64,000 bases of DNA. It comes from Propionivibrio hellwigii (GTDB taxonomy: Bacteria > Pseudomonadota > Gammaproteobacteria > Burkholderiales > Rhodocyclaceae). Under the pieces are notes generated by a model, which saw only the letters and a list, made by a program, of their open reading frames with translations, was not told the DNA's origin and made no database searches. The translations under genes and the position numbers were made by a program. The stretch spans positions 1,736,001 through 1,800,000 of the forward strand of contig NZ_JBEUWX010000002.1 of assembly GCF_041770905.1 (NCBI RefSeq), read 5' to 3'. Shown piece after piece: positions 24,255-33,949 of this stretch (within the stretch, counting starts at the first letter, position 1; each line of letters opens with the position of its first letter).

Positions 24255-25259
24255 TTACAGCGCTTCTGTTTTAGGGTTGCGCTGCAATAACTGCGCGACG
24301 GTATCCACCGCCGGCTTGTCGTGATTCAGGATGGCATCTACCGCCTGCGTAATCGGCATCTCGACCGCCAACCGCTCAGCAAGACGGATGAGCGCCTGCG
24401 CGGTATTGACGCCTTCGGCAACATGCCCAAGATCGGCAAGAATTTCGGGCAATTTCTTACCCGCAGCCAGCGCCAGCCCGACGCGCCGGTTACGTGAAAG
24501 GTCGCCCGTACACGTCAGCAGCAGGTCACCCATGCCGGTCAGCCCCATAAAGGTTTCCGGCTGCCCGCCCAGGGCCATGCCTAAACGGGCGATTTCAGCC
24601 AGGCCGCGCGTGATCAGGGCTGCCCGTGCATTGTGGCCGAACCCCAGGCCGTCGCTGATGCCGGCAGCAATCGCGATGACATTCTTGACGGCGCCGCCGA
24701 CTTCCGCGCCAACCAGGTCGCTATTGGCGTAAATGCGCAAATGCGGGCTATGCAGTACAGCGGCCGTTTGCTGTGCAAATGCGAGAGTGTTGGCAGCAAG
24801 CGTCAGCGCAGTCGGCAAGCCCCGCGCAACCTCCTGGGCAAAACTCGGGCCGCTCAGGACACCATAACGTCCGTCTCCGGAAGCGCCCGTTCCCGCCAAT
24901 TCCTCATTGACGATCTGATGGGGGAGACAAGCGGTTTCCGACTCCAGACCTTTACAGACCCAGAGCAGCGGCCCGGCGTAATGGAGATCGCGCAAACGGC
25001 GCAAGAGCGGCCGTAAGCCTGCAAGCGGCACGGCCAATATCAGCAGATCGGTCTCGGCAATTGCGGCAGAGAAATCCGCCTCGATATTGAGCGCCTCGGG
25101 TAAGCGGCAGCCGGGAAGATAGCGTTGATTTTCCCGGATCGTTGCCAGTCTGCGCGCAGCATGGGCATCCCGCGCCCACAAGGTGGTGTGATGTCTGGCG
25201 CAGAAGGTGATGGCGAGCGCCGTGCCCCAGGCGCCCGCGCCCGCAACCGTAAGGCGCAA
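24255..25259 (-). CDS. gpsA: Glycerol-3-phosphate dehydrogenase [NAD(P)+]
   Basis: The 334-residue protein begins with MRLTVAGAGAWGTALAITF, the NAD(P) loop. It has LWVCKGLESETACLPHQI, the catalytic-Lys block GGAVKNVIAIAAGISDGLG, NARAALITRGLAEIARLG, and the glycerol-phosphate site around MGLTGMGDLLLTCTGDLSRNRRVG. It reduces dihydroxyacetone phosphate to sn-glycerol-3-phosphate for phospholipid synthesis in the cytoplasm. It is the last gene of the minus-strand group rhodanese-grxC-secB-SH3-gpsA; only 3 bases separate it from the SH3 gene, so they share a transcript. Confidence 0.96.
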   Translation of the reverse strand: MRLTVAGAGAWGTALAITFCARHHTTLWARDAHAARRLATIRENQRYLPGCRLPEALNIEADFSAAIAETDLLILAVPLAGLRPLLRRLRDLHYAGPLLWVCKGLESETACLPHQIVNEELAGTGASGDGRYGVLSGPSFAQEVARGLPTALTLAANTLAFAQQTAAVLHSPHLRIYANSDLVGAEVGGAVKNVIAIAAGISDGLGFGHNARAALITRGLAEIARLGMALGGQPETFMGLTGMGDLLLTCTGDLSRNRRVGLALAAGKKLPEILADLGHVAEGVNTAQALIRLAERLAVEMPITQAVDAILNHDKPAVDTVAQLLQRNPKTEAL

Positions 25260-25262
25260 AAC

Positions 25263-25718
25263 CTAGACGCCCCAGATCTGGTTCGTGCGCACGTAACCAG
25301 ACTGGCCGTCACGATGACGCACCTTGACCCACCCGCCCGGCGCGGTCTCCTGGTAGTCAAGCGAGACTTTCTGCTCGGCTGAAAATACCAGCGGCGCGCT
25401 CGCGTCCGGACGCTCGCGGATTTCGGCGTGCGCGGCCGTCACGATGACGGTACGCCGACCCGACAGATGTTTTTTCTCGATCCAGGCCAAACCGCCGTCA
25501 GCATCGCGTACCTTGACCCATGCTTCGAGGTTGACGACCTGTTCTACGGGGGTACCGCGCCTGATGACGAACAGCTTTTTGCCGCGCTGCGAGGGTGCGT
25601 CATACAGGATGGCCGCCGTATCGACCGTTTGGAAATCGGCGGCAAAAACGGGCGAAGCAACAGGCAGCGCACAACATACGGCCAATAGCAGCGGTATACG
25701 TTTCGTCACAGGTTTCAT
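25263..25718 (-). CDS. Exported SH3-domain protein
   Basis: The 151-residue protein starts at the ATG at 25718. Residues 1-27 form a signal peptide ending SPVFAA. Two bacterial SH3-type repeats follow: about 31-87 (AILYDAPSQRGKKLFVIRRG, WVKVRDADGGLAWIEKKHL) and 90-151 (AEIRERPDASAPLVFSAEQK, GGWVKVRHRDGQSGYVRTNQIWGV). Such domains usually bind cell-wall peptides in the periplasm. The position between secB and gpsA is common in betaproteobacteria. No enzymatic domain is present. Confidence 0.85.
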   Translation of the reverse strand: MKPVTKRIPLLLAVCCALPVASPVFAADFQTVDTAAILYDAPSQRGKKLFVIRRGTPVEQVVNLEAWVKVRDADGGLAWIEKKHLSGRRTVIVTAAHAEIRERPDASAPLVFSAEQKVSLDYQETAPGGWVKVRHRDGQSGYVRTNQIWGV

Positions 25719-25783
25719 TGCAGTTCTTTCATCGAATGCCACTATGGAGAAAGCTCTCACCACTCCGCCAGGCGGCCGAAAAA

Positions 25784-26269
25784 TCAAGGGGTCGGCTCTG
25801 TCGCGCCATTGGCGGCTTTTTGCGCCTGTTCCTGCTGCTGCGCGGCATAGAGCGCCTCGAAATTGACCGGCTGAAGAATGACCGGCGCGAAGCCGGCGCG
25901 CGCAACCGTATCGGAAATCACTTCTCGTGCGTAAGGGAACAGGATGTTCGGGCAAGCGATCGAGAGCAACGGCTCGAGATTTTCTTCCGGAACGTTACGG
26001 ATAAGGAAAATGCCCGACTGGCTGATTTCCACGAGAAATACGGTTTTTTCGCCAATTTTGGCCGTCACCGTCACGGTGAGCGTACTCTCAAAAGCCTCGT
26101 CGGACAGGTGCTGCGCTTTGGTTTGCAATTGCAGAGCCACTTCAGGCCCCTGATTTTCAAGGAAAATGGCCGGCGCGTTTGGCACTTCCACCGAAAGATC
26201 CTTGATATACAGTTTTTCAATGGCAAATGCCGGGGTTTCTTGTGCTGCGGGTTCTTGTTCCGTAGTCAT
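25784..26269 (-). CDS. secB: Protein-export chaperone SecB
   Basis: The 161-residue acidic protein has the SecB core: AIEKLYIKDLSVEVPNAP near 16-33, EVALQLQTKAQHL, FLVEISQSGIFLIRNV, and ACPNILFPYAREVISDTVARAGFAPVIL cut by a conserved turn. SecB is a tetramer that holds unfolded preproteins and hands them to SecA. The tail after residue 145 is the usual variable acidic/Ala-rich end. It lies 70 bp after grxC and 65 bp before the SH3 gene. Confidence 0.96.
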   Translation of the reverse strand: MTTEQEPAAQETPAFAIEKLYIKDLSVEVPNAPAIFLENQGPEVALQLQTKAQHLSDEAFESTLTVTVTAKIGEKTVFLVEISQSGIFLIRNVPEENLEPLLSIACPNILFPYAREVISDTVARAGFAPVILQPVNFEALYAAQQQEQAQKAANGATEPTP

Positions 26270-26339
26270 GATGAAGGTTTCCTGTCAGATGGGGAAATAG
26301 GGCGTAAATACTCCAAAAGCCGCCGAGGCAGGCAGATGC

Positions 26340-26615
26340 TCAGGCCGGTGATTCCCCGGCAAGCAGCGGCGCCAACTTGCCAGCCTGATCCAGCGCGGCA
26401 AGATCGTCGAAACCGCCTACATGGGTATCGCCGATAAAAATTTGCGGCACGGTACGCCGTGAAGTGCGCGCAATCATTTCATCGCGCCGCGCCGGATCCA
26501 AATCGATGCGTATTTTCTCGATTTCAGTGACGCCGCGCGCGCGCAGGAGTTGTTCGGCGCGCATGCAATAGGGACATACTCCCGTCGAATACATTACAAC
26601 CTGAGGGGTACTCAT
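26340..26615 (-). CDS. grxC: Glutaredoxin 3
   Basis: The 91-residue protein has the active site CPYC at 14-17, TVPQIFIGDTHVGGFDDLAAL (the cis-Pro and glutathione-binding segment), and the usual length. It reduces disulfides with glutathione in the cytoplasm. Its ATG overlaps the stop of the rhodanese gene as ATGA, so the two are translationally coupled. secB follows 70 bp downstream. Confidence 0.95.
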   Translation of the reverse strand: MSTPQVVMYSTGVCPYCMRAEQLLRARGVTEIEKIRIDLDPARRDEMIARTSRRTVPQIFIGDTHVGGFDDLAALDQAGKLAPLLAGESPA

Positions 26616-27037
26616 TTTTTGCTTCCTTTCTTGAGTGGCATGCCGGCGCTGCGCCAGGCCGCAACGCCGCCTTCCAGAACGTAAACACGCGAAAAACCCA
26701 GTCCTGCGAGCTTCTTGCCCGCTTCGACCGAACGCCCGCCCGACTGGCAGACCAAAATAACTGGCGCATCCTTGCGTTTTTCCAGATCGCCAAGACGCTG
26801 TTCGAGCTGCCCGAGGGGAATATTACGCGCCTGCGGCAAATGGCCTTCGACGTATTCCGACATTTCACGGACATCGACGATCGCCGCATCCTCACGGTTG
26901 ATCAGTTGTGTCGCACGCGCCGCATCGATCATGTACTTGGCGTCGGGACGGCGAAACGTCAAAAATAAAAAGAGGCTGCCGCTGATGGCGGCCATTGCGA
27001 CGTATAAGATATTCTGCTGAATAAATTCCAAATCCAC
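26612..27037 (-). CDS. Membrane-anchored rhodanese-like protein (YibN type)
   Basis: The 141-residue protein has an N-terminal helix at about 9-28 that anchors it in the inner membrane. The rhodanese domain follows: AAIVDVREMSEYVEGHLPQA, then the catalytic loop VCQSGGRS with its Cys, then VYVLEGGVAAWRSAGMPL. It may transfer sulfane sulfur or only bind. The order yibN-grxC-secB-gpsA is also known in E. coli, which supports orthology to YibN. It is divergent from envC. Confidence 0.93.
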   Translation of the reverse strand: MDLEFIQQNILYVAMAAISGSLFLFLTFRRPDAKYMIDAARATQLINREDAAIVDVREMSEYVEGHLPQARNIPLGQLEQRLGDLEKRKDAPVILVCQSGGRSVEAGKKLAGLGFSRVYVLEGGVAAWRSAGMPLKKGSKK

Positions 27038-27311
27038 TCCCTAAATTCTTGTTAGCCAGATAGGCACTGAAAGCACGGCATGCAGGCTGAGGTCTGAAAC
27101 CTGAAATATTTCCCGCCGCAGGCAAATTCCGCCCTACGAATCAAGATAAAAACGCATGGTCAGAAAGTACAGGCCCAGAGGCAAAATTTCCAGTCGGCGC
27201 AAACGCCTTGTTTGCGAAAAGCGTCGTGCCAACGTTCGTTCAAAAAGTCAGTCCATTATAAAATATTTCCTGTTTATAAGGCTGTTCCCCTCTACCCCAT
27301 TCATCCGCATC

Positions 27312-28850
27312 ATGCGCTTACTTCGCCTGACTTCCGCTGTATTGCCCGGCATGTTTCCTGCCGCAGGGCGTGCGTTGCCTGTTTTCCGCACTTCATGCGG
27401 CGGTGTGGCGTGCTTGTTGTTGATGATTGCGCTTGCATTACAGACCTCTGTACCCGCTTTTGCCAAGGCGGACAATAACGCCAGAAAACCAGGGAAGAAA
27501 GTTATTACGACAAAGACGGTCGCTACAAAATCCGGCGTTAAAGCGGGCACCCGGGAAATAAAGCCGACGCGAAAATCCTCGCCGGCAAAGGCCGTCTCTT
27601 CAACGCAGCAGGAAGTCTCCAGGAAACAGGGAAACTTACGTGAGCTACGCGGGCAACTCGAAGCGCTGCGCAAGGAAGTAGCACATACCGAGGACAAGCA
27701 TGCCAGCGCGACCGACCAGTTAAAAAGCATCGAGAAAGAGATTTCCTCTAGCGAACGGGATCTGAGAACCCTGTCACTGCAACGCAGTAAATTGCAGGCA
27801 ACGCTGAAAGCGCTCAACCAGCAGGCACACGATCTGGAAAGCCAGTTATCCGCCCAGCAGTCGCAACTGGAGCAACTCGTCTACCGCCAGTATCTGCAAG
27901 GCCACCCGGATGCGCTGCAAACCCTGCTGAATGGAAATGACCTTAATCAGTCGATGCGTGATCTGTACTACCTGTCAGCCGTCGGACAAGCGCGCCGCGA
28001 AATGGTGGCGGATATCGAAACGACACTGAAGCGCAAACGCGATGTGGCCGAGACGACGCAGGCGCGCGCCAACGATCTGACTACCGTTGAAAACCGGCAT
28101 AAGCAGCAGCGTGACAAACTCGTCGTCCAGCATGCACAACGCAAAATCGTTCTGGGCAAAATGGAAACGCAGCTTGCCGAACAGCGGCGAAAAATCGGGA
28201 ATCTCGAACGCGATGAAAAGCAGCTATCGCAATTAGTCGATCAACTGAATCGGGCAATTGCCGCCCAGGAAGCGGCCGCCCGCCGGGAAGCGGCGCGTCA
28301 GGCAGCCGCCCGACGCGAGGCGGCACGGCAGCAGGAAGAAGCGCGGCGTATACAGCGGTCACGCCGTCCGGCGGGTACGCCGCCTGCCGAAGATAACGCG
28401 CCCGCTTCGACATCAGAAACCCGCGTCACACAGGCGCCTGCATCAATGCCCACAAGCAATCTCACGCAAATGCGCGGACAGATGCGTCTGCCCGTACGCG
28501 GCACCGTCACCAACCGTTTCGGCGCTGCGCGGCCGGAAGGCGGCACATGGAAGGGCGTATTCATCCGCGCCGCCACAGGCAGCGATGTCAAAGCCATCGC
28601 CGGCGGGCGGGTTGTCTTTGCCGACTGGATGCGCGGTTTTGGCAACCTGCTGATTATTGACCACGGCAGGGGTTATCTGTCGATTTACGGCAATAATGAC
28701 GCCTTGTTCAAACAGACCGGCGACACATTGCACAGCGGTGATGTCATTGCGTCGGCAGGAAGCAGCGGTGGCAACGCGGAATCCGGTTTATACTTCGAAA
28801 TACGTCATCAGGGAAAACCGATTGACCCGTTGAGGTGGGTCAGCCTGTAA
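27312..28850 (+). CDS. envC: Murein hydrolase activator EnvC (degenerate M23)
   Basis: The ATG at 27312 gives 512 residues; a start at 27156 is open but less natural. An N-terminal membrane/signal segment (about 27-55) ends SVPAFA. Residues 105-370 form a long coiled coil rich in Lys, Gln and Ala with repeated EAAARREAARQ. The C-terminal LytM domain (about 410-512) has LPVRGTVTNRFGAARPEG, but the first zinc site HxxxD is replaced by KGVFIRA, as in non-catalytic EnvC. It should bind and activate amidases during septum splitting. ctpA follows 24 bp downstream. Confidence 0.92.
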   Translation: MRLLRLTSAVLPGMFPAAGRALPVFRTSCGGVACLLLMIALALQTSVPAFAKADNNARKPGKKVITTKTVATKSGVKAGTREIKPTRKSSPAKAVSSTQQEVSRKQGNLRELRGQLEALRKEVAHTEDKHASATDQLKSIEKEISSSERDLRTLSLQRSKLQATLKALNQQAHDLESQLSAQQSQLEQLVYRQYLQGHPDALQTLLNGNDLNQSMRDLYYLSAVGQARREMVADIETTLKRKRDVAETTQARANDLTTVENRHKQQRDKLVVQHAQRKIVLGKMETQLAEQRRKIGNLERDEKQLSQLVDQLNRAIAAQEAAARREAARQAAARREAARQQEEARRIQRSRRPAGTPPAEDNAPASTSETRVTQAPASMPTSNLTQMRGQMRLPVRGTVTNRFGAARPEGGTWKGVFIRAATGSDVKAIAGGRVVFADWMRGFGNLLIIDHGRGYLSIYGNNDALFKQTGDTLHSGDVIASAGSSGGNAESGLYFEIRHQGKPIDPLRWVSL

Positions 28851-28874
28851 TGACTTCGTTCTGGAGCAAAATTG

Positions 28875-30314
28875 ATGGGTAAATTGAAACACGCCGGTCT
28901 GGTCTGTGCAGGAATGCTGGGCGGCATCCTGATTAGCCTGCAATTGCCGGCGCTGGCGGAAAAAGAAGATGTGCGCAATCGTTTGCCGATCGAAGATCTG
29001 CGCATCTTTGCCGAAGTATTCAATGCCATCAAACAAGGCTATGTCGAAGAAGTCGATGACAAGAAACTGATTACGCACGCCATTAGCGGCATGCTGGGTA
29101 ATCTCGACCCTCACTCGTCCTATCTTGACGCCGACGCCTACAAGGAATTGCAGGTCGGAACGCAAGGCGAATTCGGCGGCCTCGGCATTGAAGTCGGCAT
29201 GGAAGACGGCCTGGTCAAGGTTATCTCGCCTATCGAGGATACACCGGCTGATCGCGCCGGCATCAAGACGGGCGATCTGATCTTCAAGATCGATAACACC
29301 TTGGTCAAAGGGCTCACACTTTCCGACGCCGTCAAACGCATGCGCGGCAAGCCGAAAACCCGGATCAAGCTGTCGATCATGCGTAAAGGCGAAGTCAAGC
29401 CCATTGAGCTAACGCTGACACGCGAGATCATCAAGGTACGAAGCGTCAAATCCAAGCTCGTTGAAAAGGGTTACGGCTATCTGCGCATCACCTCGTTCCA
29501 GGAAAGCACGGGAGCCGTCGTCGCCAAGCATTTGACGGATTTGTACAAGGAGGGCTCGCTCAAAGGCCTGGTGCTCGACTTGCGCAACGACCCGGGCGGC
29601 CTGCTCAACTCCGCAGTCGGCGTTGCCGCGGCATTCCTGCCGCCGAAATCGCTCGTTACTTCGACCGATGGTCGCGCGCCGGATTCCAAGCACAAATTCT
29701 TTGCCACGCCAGAGGATTATCTGCGCGGCACGCGCGATGACTACCTGAGAAATCTGCCGCCTGAGGTACGCAAAGTGCCGATCGTCGTGCTGATCAACGG
29801 GGGGTCGGCCTCTGCCTCCGAAATTGTTGCCGGCGCTCTACAGGACCACAAGCGCGCAATCGTTATGGGCACAACCAGTTTTGGTAAAGGTTCCGTTCAG
29901 ACCGTACTGCCGCTGCCCAGCAATACGGCGATTAAGCTGACAACGGCACGTTACTTCACGCCATCGGGACGCTCGATTCAGGCCAAAGGCATCGAGCCGG
30001 ACATCGTTGTCGAAGAAAGCCCCAATGGAAATTCGAGTTCCTCCATGCGTTTGCGCGAGGCCGATCTCGAACACCACCTGGCAAACGGCAAGGAAGAAAA
30101 GGCACAAACGCCAGCACCAGACAAATCACCGCAGAATAAAACGTCGGAAAAAACTAAGTCTTCTTCGCCGAAGAACGATAAGGATGACAACAGTCGCTCC
30201 GACGATCAGGATGATGCGCCGATCACGACGCGGGAACTGGCTTCGAAGAAAGATTACCAGTTCATGCAGGCGCTCAATTTGCTCAAGGGCTTACAAATCA
30301 TTCAGCCGAGATAA
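28875..30314 (+). CDS. ctpA: S41-family C-terminal processing protease
   Basis: The 479-residue protein starts at the ATG at 28875 after GGAG. A signal peptide spans 1-28. The PDZ domain lies at about 85-170 (GIEVGMEDGLVKVISPI, DRAGIKTGDLIFKIDN). The protease domain holds the catalytic Ser in INGGSASASEIVAGAL and the Lys in GTTSFGKGSVQTVLPLP. The tail after about 395 is low-complexity Lys/Ser/Asp. It trims C-termini of periplasmic proteins and in other bacteria controls murein hydrolases, which fits its place after envC. It is convergent with ribD; the 253-bp gap holds no seen gene. Confidence 0.95.
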   Translation: MGKLKHAGLVCAGMLGGILISLQLPALAEKEDVRNRLPIEDLRIFAEVFNAIKQGYVEEVDDKKLITHAISGMLGNLDPHSSYLDADAYKELQVGTQGEFGGLGIEVGMEDGLVKVISPIEDTPADRAGIKTGDLIFKIDNTLVKGLTLSDAVKRMRGKPKTRIKLSIMRKGEVKPIELTLTREIIKVRSVKSKLVEKGYGYLRITSFQESTGAVVAKHLTDLYKEGSLKGLVLDLRNDPGGLLNSAVGVAAAFLPPKSLVTSTDGRAPDSKHKFFATPEDYLRGTRDDYLRNLPPEVRKVPIVVLINGGSASASEIVAGALQDHKRAIVMGTTSFGKGSVQTVLPLPSNTAIKLTTARYFTPSGRSIQAKGIEPDIVVEESPNGNSSSSMRLREADLEHHLANGKEEKAQTPAPDKSPQNKTSEKTKSSSPKNDKDDNSRSDDQDDAPITTRELASKKDYQFMQALNLLKGLQIIQPR

Positions 30315-30567
30315 AAAAGCGACCGTTCCGCTGACCATACCGGCAGAAAGTGCAGGTAAATTCAAGGATGTTGAGATCAGGCGGGATAGGAGGAGATAGG
30401 CCAGACCTGATCTATGCCTGCACTGCGCGCCCAGGTCAATGGTTAGACGCCCGTCGCTCGCCTGAAGGTGCATGGTTGTGGGTAATGTCTGCTTTACTGC
30501 CCGCCTTGCTACCTGGATCGCAAAATTTTTGCGCCGTTTGCGCAGCGCCTTCGGGCAATCTTTCGTT

Positions 30568-31653
30568 TCAGGCCAAACGCGCCAGCAAACGCAGGTCTTC
30601 GCCGATTTGCCGCCATTCACGCACAGCAAGCACTTTCTTCTCTCCCAACGATGCAAGCGCGGGCAGGTCAAACAGGCCGCGGGCACAATTTCCAATTAGG
30701 CAAGGTGCCAGATAAAGCAGCAGTTCATCGACCAGACCGCTATCGAGCAGCGCGCCATTGAGCGTGCTTCCCGCTTCGACATGTAGCTCATTGATGCCGC
30801 GTCGTCCAAGCTCAAGCATCAATGCGGCCAGGTCGACCCGCCCGGAACGATCGGGGAGAACAAGCACTTCCGCGCCACAGCCACATAATCTGTCGATGCG
30901 TTCAGCAGCCCCCGTAGCGGTGACAATCAGCACTGAATTTCCGTCGAACAAGCGCGCTTGCGGCGAAAGTTCGAGTCGGCTGTCAACAACGATCTTCAGC
31001 GGCTGGCGGGGTGTATCAATACCGCGTACGGTCAATTGCGGGTCGTCACAGCGAACAGTGCCGATGCCCGTCAGAATGGCGCAGGCACGAGCCCGCCAGC
31101 GATGTCCATCCTGACGCGCTGCATCCCCCGTAATCCATTGACTCCGGCCGTCATTCAGCGCGGTTTTTCCATCAAGACTGGCAGCGGCTTTCAGCCGCAC
31201 CCAGGGCCGACCGCGTGTCATACGGCTGACGAAACCAACATTGAGTTCTCGTGCCTCCTCTTCCAGCAAGCCACAGACGGTCGTAATACCCGCGGCCTCC
31301 AGCCGGGTCAGTCCGCGTCCGGATACCAGCGGATTGGGGTCGGCCATGGCGACGACGACGCGTCGAATGCCGGCGGCAATCAATGCCTCGGCACAAGGCG
31401 CCGTACGCCCGTAATGGCTGCAGGGTTCCAGCGTTACATAAGCAGTTGCGCCATGCGCCGCAGCGCCCGCAGCCTGCAAGGCGCGGATTTCCGCATGCGC
31501 CTCACCCGCCTTTTCGTGCCAGCCTTCACCAACGATTTCGCCGTGATTGACAATGACGCAACCAACGCGCGGATTGGGCGTCGTCGTCAATAAGCCATGT
31601 TCAGCCAGGCGCAGGGCGCGCGCCATCAGAAGGTGATCTGCGGGAATCAACAT
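30568..31653 (-). CDS. ribD: Bifunctional riboflavin deaminase/reductase RibD
   Basis: The 361-residue protein has the deaminase domain at 1-145 with zinc ligands in HAEIRAL and PCSHYGRTAPC, and the NADPH-dependent reductase domain at about 147-361 (RPWVRLKAAASLDGKTAL, ILTGIGTVRCDDPQLTVR, HVEAGSTLNGALL). It catalyses the second and third steps of riboflavin synthesis. It is the third gene in the conserved order glyA-nrdR-ribD, 47 bp after nrdR. No FMN riboswitch is visible; the short gap is too small for one. Confidence 0.96.
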   Translation of the reverse strand: MLIPADHLLMARALRLAEHGLLTTTPNPRVGCVIVNHGEIVGEGWHEKAGEAHAEIRALQAAGAAAHGATAYVTLEPCSHYGRTAPCAEALIAAGIRRVVVAMADPNPLVSGRGLTRLEAAGITTVCGLLEEEARELNVGFVSRMTRGRPWVRLKAAASLDGKTALNDGRSQWITGDAARQDGHRWRARACAILTGIGTVRCDDPQLTVRGIDTPRQPLKIVVDSRLELSPQARLFDGNSVLIVTATGAAERIDRLCGCGAEVLVLPDRSGRVDLAALMLELGRRGINELHVEAGSTLNGALLDSGLVDELLLYLAPCLIGNCARGLFDLPALASLGEKKVLAVREWRQIGEDLRLLARLA

Positions 31654-31700
31654 GGCGGGTTGTCAATGGCGAAGATGCGCCGCAATTGCCGGGCTGCGCG

Positions 31701-32150
31701 TTATGGTGAGACTTCGCGGATAATGTTTGTAAATTCATCCACGTCTTCGAAATTCCGATAGACCGAGGCAAAACGGACGTAGGCGACTTTATCGAGCTTT
31801 TTGAGTTCACGCATGACCAATTCGCCAATCTTCTCCGAAATGACTTCGCGTTCGCCAAACGTGAGTAATTTCTCCTCAATTCTGATGATTGCCGCATCGA
31901 CGGCCTCTACCGTCACCGGACGTTTGCGCAATGCCAGCCAAAGGCTGGCAGAGAGCTTCTCACGATCGTAATCGACGCGCGAGCCATTGCGCTTGACGAC
32001 TTGCGGCAAACGGATTTCAGCACGCTCATAGGTCGAGAAGCGTTTGTCGCAACGCAGGCAACGGCGGCGGCGGCGAATGATGTCACCGTCGTCATTGATA
32101 CGGGTATCGGCAACCGCCGTCTCAGCAGCTCCGCAGAATGGGCATTTCAT
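31701..32150 (-). CDS. nrdR: Transcriptional repressor NrdR
   Basis: The 149-residue protein has an N-terminal zinc ribbon (CPFCGAAET and CLRCDKRFSTYER) and the ATP-cone domain from about 46 (LPQVVKRNGSRVDYDREKL). NrdR senses ATP/dATP and represses ribonucleotide reductase operons. I did not see a clear NrdR box in the window, so its targets lie elsewhere. It sits between glyA and ribD, a common betaproteobacterial order. Confidence 0.97.
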   Translation of the reverse strand: MKCPFCGAAETAVADTRINDDGDIIRRRRRCLRCDKRFSTYERAEIRLPQVVKRNGSRVDYDREKLSASLWLALRKRPVTVEAVDAAIIRIEEKLLTFGEREVISEKIGELVMRELKKLDKVAYVRFASVYRNFEDVDEFTNIIREVSP

Positions 32151-32271
32151 GAGAAGTCAGCGAAATCGGATAAGAGCAGGCCCGCGGGTAAGTCGATCAT
32201 GCCGAATCTGCTTTTACGTAATGATCGACATAGCAAGCCGGCATGACCAGACCATTTATAGACCACAACGA

Positions 32272-33522
32272 TCAGTCACCATAGACCGGGAATTTCGCAC
32301 ACAAGGCAGCCACTTGTTGTCGTACCCGCGCCAGCACTGCCTCATCGGTAGGCGCCTCGAGTACATCCGCAATCAGATGGGCGACTATTTCTGCCTCGGC
32401 CTCGGTAAAGCCGCGCGTTGTCATGGCAGGCGAACCAATGCGAATGCCCGATGTCACCATCGGTTTCTGCGGATCGTTCGGGATCGAGTTTTTATTAACC
32501 GTGATGTGCGCCTTGCCCAAAGCCGCCTCAGCATCTTTGCCCGTAATGTTCTTAGCGCGCAGATCGAGCAGGAAAACATGGGATTCCGTACGCCCGGAAA
32601 CGACGCGCAAACCGCGCTCCTCGGCCAATACGCGCACCATCGCACGGGCATTGGCGAGCACCTGCTCCTGATATTTGACGAATTCTGGCGAAGCAGCCTC
32701 TTTGAAAGATACCGCCTTGGCAGCAATGACGTGCATGAGCGGTCCGCCTTGCAGGCCGGGAAATACGGCCGAATTGATGGCTTTTTCGTGCTCCGCTTTC
32801 ATCAGGATGACACCGCCGCGTGGGCCGCGCAGGGTCTTGTGCGTCGTCGAGGTCACCACATCGGCAAACGGCACCGGATTAGGATAACAGCCCGCCGCAA
32901 TCAGGCCGGCATAATGCGCCATATCCACCCAAAAAATCGCGCCGATTTCCTTGGCAATGGCGGCAAAACGAGCAAAATCGATATGCAGCGAATACGCCGA
33001 TGCGCCGGCAATGATGATGCGCGGCTTATGCTCACGCGCCAGTGCTTCCATGCGCGGATAATCGATCTCCTCATCGGCATTGAGGCCGTAAGAAATGACG
33101 TTGAACCACTTGCCAGACATATTGAGCGACATCCCGTGTGTTAAATGCCCGCCTTCAGACAGGCTCATGCCCATGAGCGTATCCCCCGGCTTTGCAAAAG
33201 CCATCAGGACAGCCTGGTTGGCCTGCGAACCGGAATTGGGCTGGACATTGGCGCAGTCGGCACCAAACAGCGCCTTCAAGCGATCGATGGCAATTTGTTC
33301 GGCGATGTCGACATATTCACAGCCGCCGTAGTAACGCTTGCCAGGATAGCCTTCCGCGTATTTATTGGTTAATTGTGACCCTTGCGCTTCCATGACAGCC
33401 TTGCTGACATAGTTTTCGGAAGCGATCAGCTCAATATGGTCCTCCTGACGCTGGTTTTCAGATGTGATTGCCCGCCAAAGTTCAGGATCGACTTTTGCCA
33501 GAGTGTTTTGCGCTGAGAACAT
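32272..33522 (-). CDS. glyA: Serine hydroxymethyltransferase
   Basis: The 416-residue protein has the full family pattern: HIELIASENYVSKAVMEAQG near 31-50, YAEGYPGKRYYGGCEYVD, GDTLMGMSLSEGGHLTHG, and the PLP-lysine motif VVTSTTHKTLRGPRGG near 230. It makes glycine and 5,10-methylene-THF from serine and THF. It leads the glyA-nrdR-ribD group; nrdR follows after 121 bp. An AACAC-spaced GAGG site precedes the ATG. Confidence 0.97.
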   Translation of the reverse strand: MFSAQNTLAKVDPELWRAITSENQRQEDHIELIASENYVSKAVMEAQGSQLTNKYAEGYPGKRYYGGCEYVDIAEQIAIDRLKALFGADCANVQPNSGSQANQAVLMAFAKPGDTLMGMSLSEGGHLTHGMSLNMSGKWFNVISYGLNADEEIDYPRMEALAREHKPRIIIAGASAYSLHIDFARFAAIAKEIGAIFWVDMAHYAGLIAAGCYPNPVPFADVVTSTTHKTLRGPRGGVILMKAEHEKAINSAVFPGLQGGPLMHVIAAKAVSFKEAASPEFVKYQEQVLANARAMVRVLAEERGLRVVSGRTESHVFLLDLRAKNITGKDAEAALGKAHITVNKNSIPNDPQKPMVTSGIRIGSPAMTTRGFTEAEAEIVAHLIADVLEAPTDEAVLARVRQQVAALCAKFPVYGD

Positions 33523-33949
33523 CGTTTTCCTCGTGACCTGTTTATGAAAAATACGGTTATTTGATGTACTGAAAATATGTAAATTGTATCATGACCAGAG
33601 TAGGCACTTTTATTTCTGATGATATAAATCCAGCATAATCAATACATTAGAAATATACTTGTATTTTTGCAATTGAATGCGGAAAGAAAGTTTCTGTGGG
33701 ATAATTTTAAAATCATTCAAAAAATGAATCGAGTCATGCGTGACAAACCGGCCATACCCACGCCGGACTGCCTGTCAGGCAGATGCCAAAAGCTCTCTGC
33801 GCGACCAGAAAACTCGCTTGTATAACGAATTGCAGAAAGTGATGCACAATGAATTCTTTGATGCATCGCCTGCCTGTCCGCGGTCCGTGATCGCAGTGTT
33901 ATTCCATTGATTTCACGGCGCTTATTTTGGCTTTTGCTTTACTCATATC
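33523..33949. other. AT-rich divergent intergenic region
   Basis: It lies between glyA (leftward) and dctQ (rightward) and must hold both promoters. 33540-33750 is clearly AT-richer than its surroundings. I see no RNA gene or ORF; a tacaat box on the minus strand near 33583-33588 is the best -10 candidate for glyA but has a poor -35. Confidence 0.4.

Noticed and set aside
33523..33949. tRNA or riboswitch upstream of glyA
   Set aside because: No cloverleaf or known aptamer core could be drawn in the AT-rich sequence.
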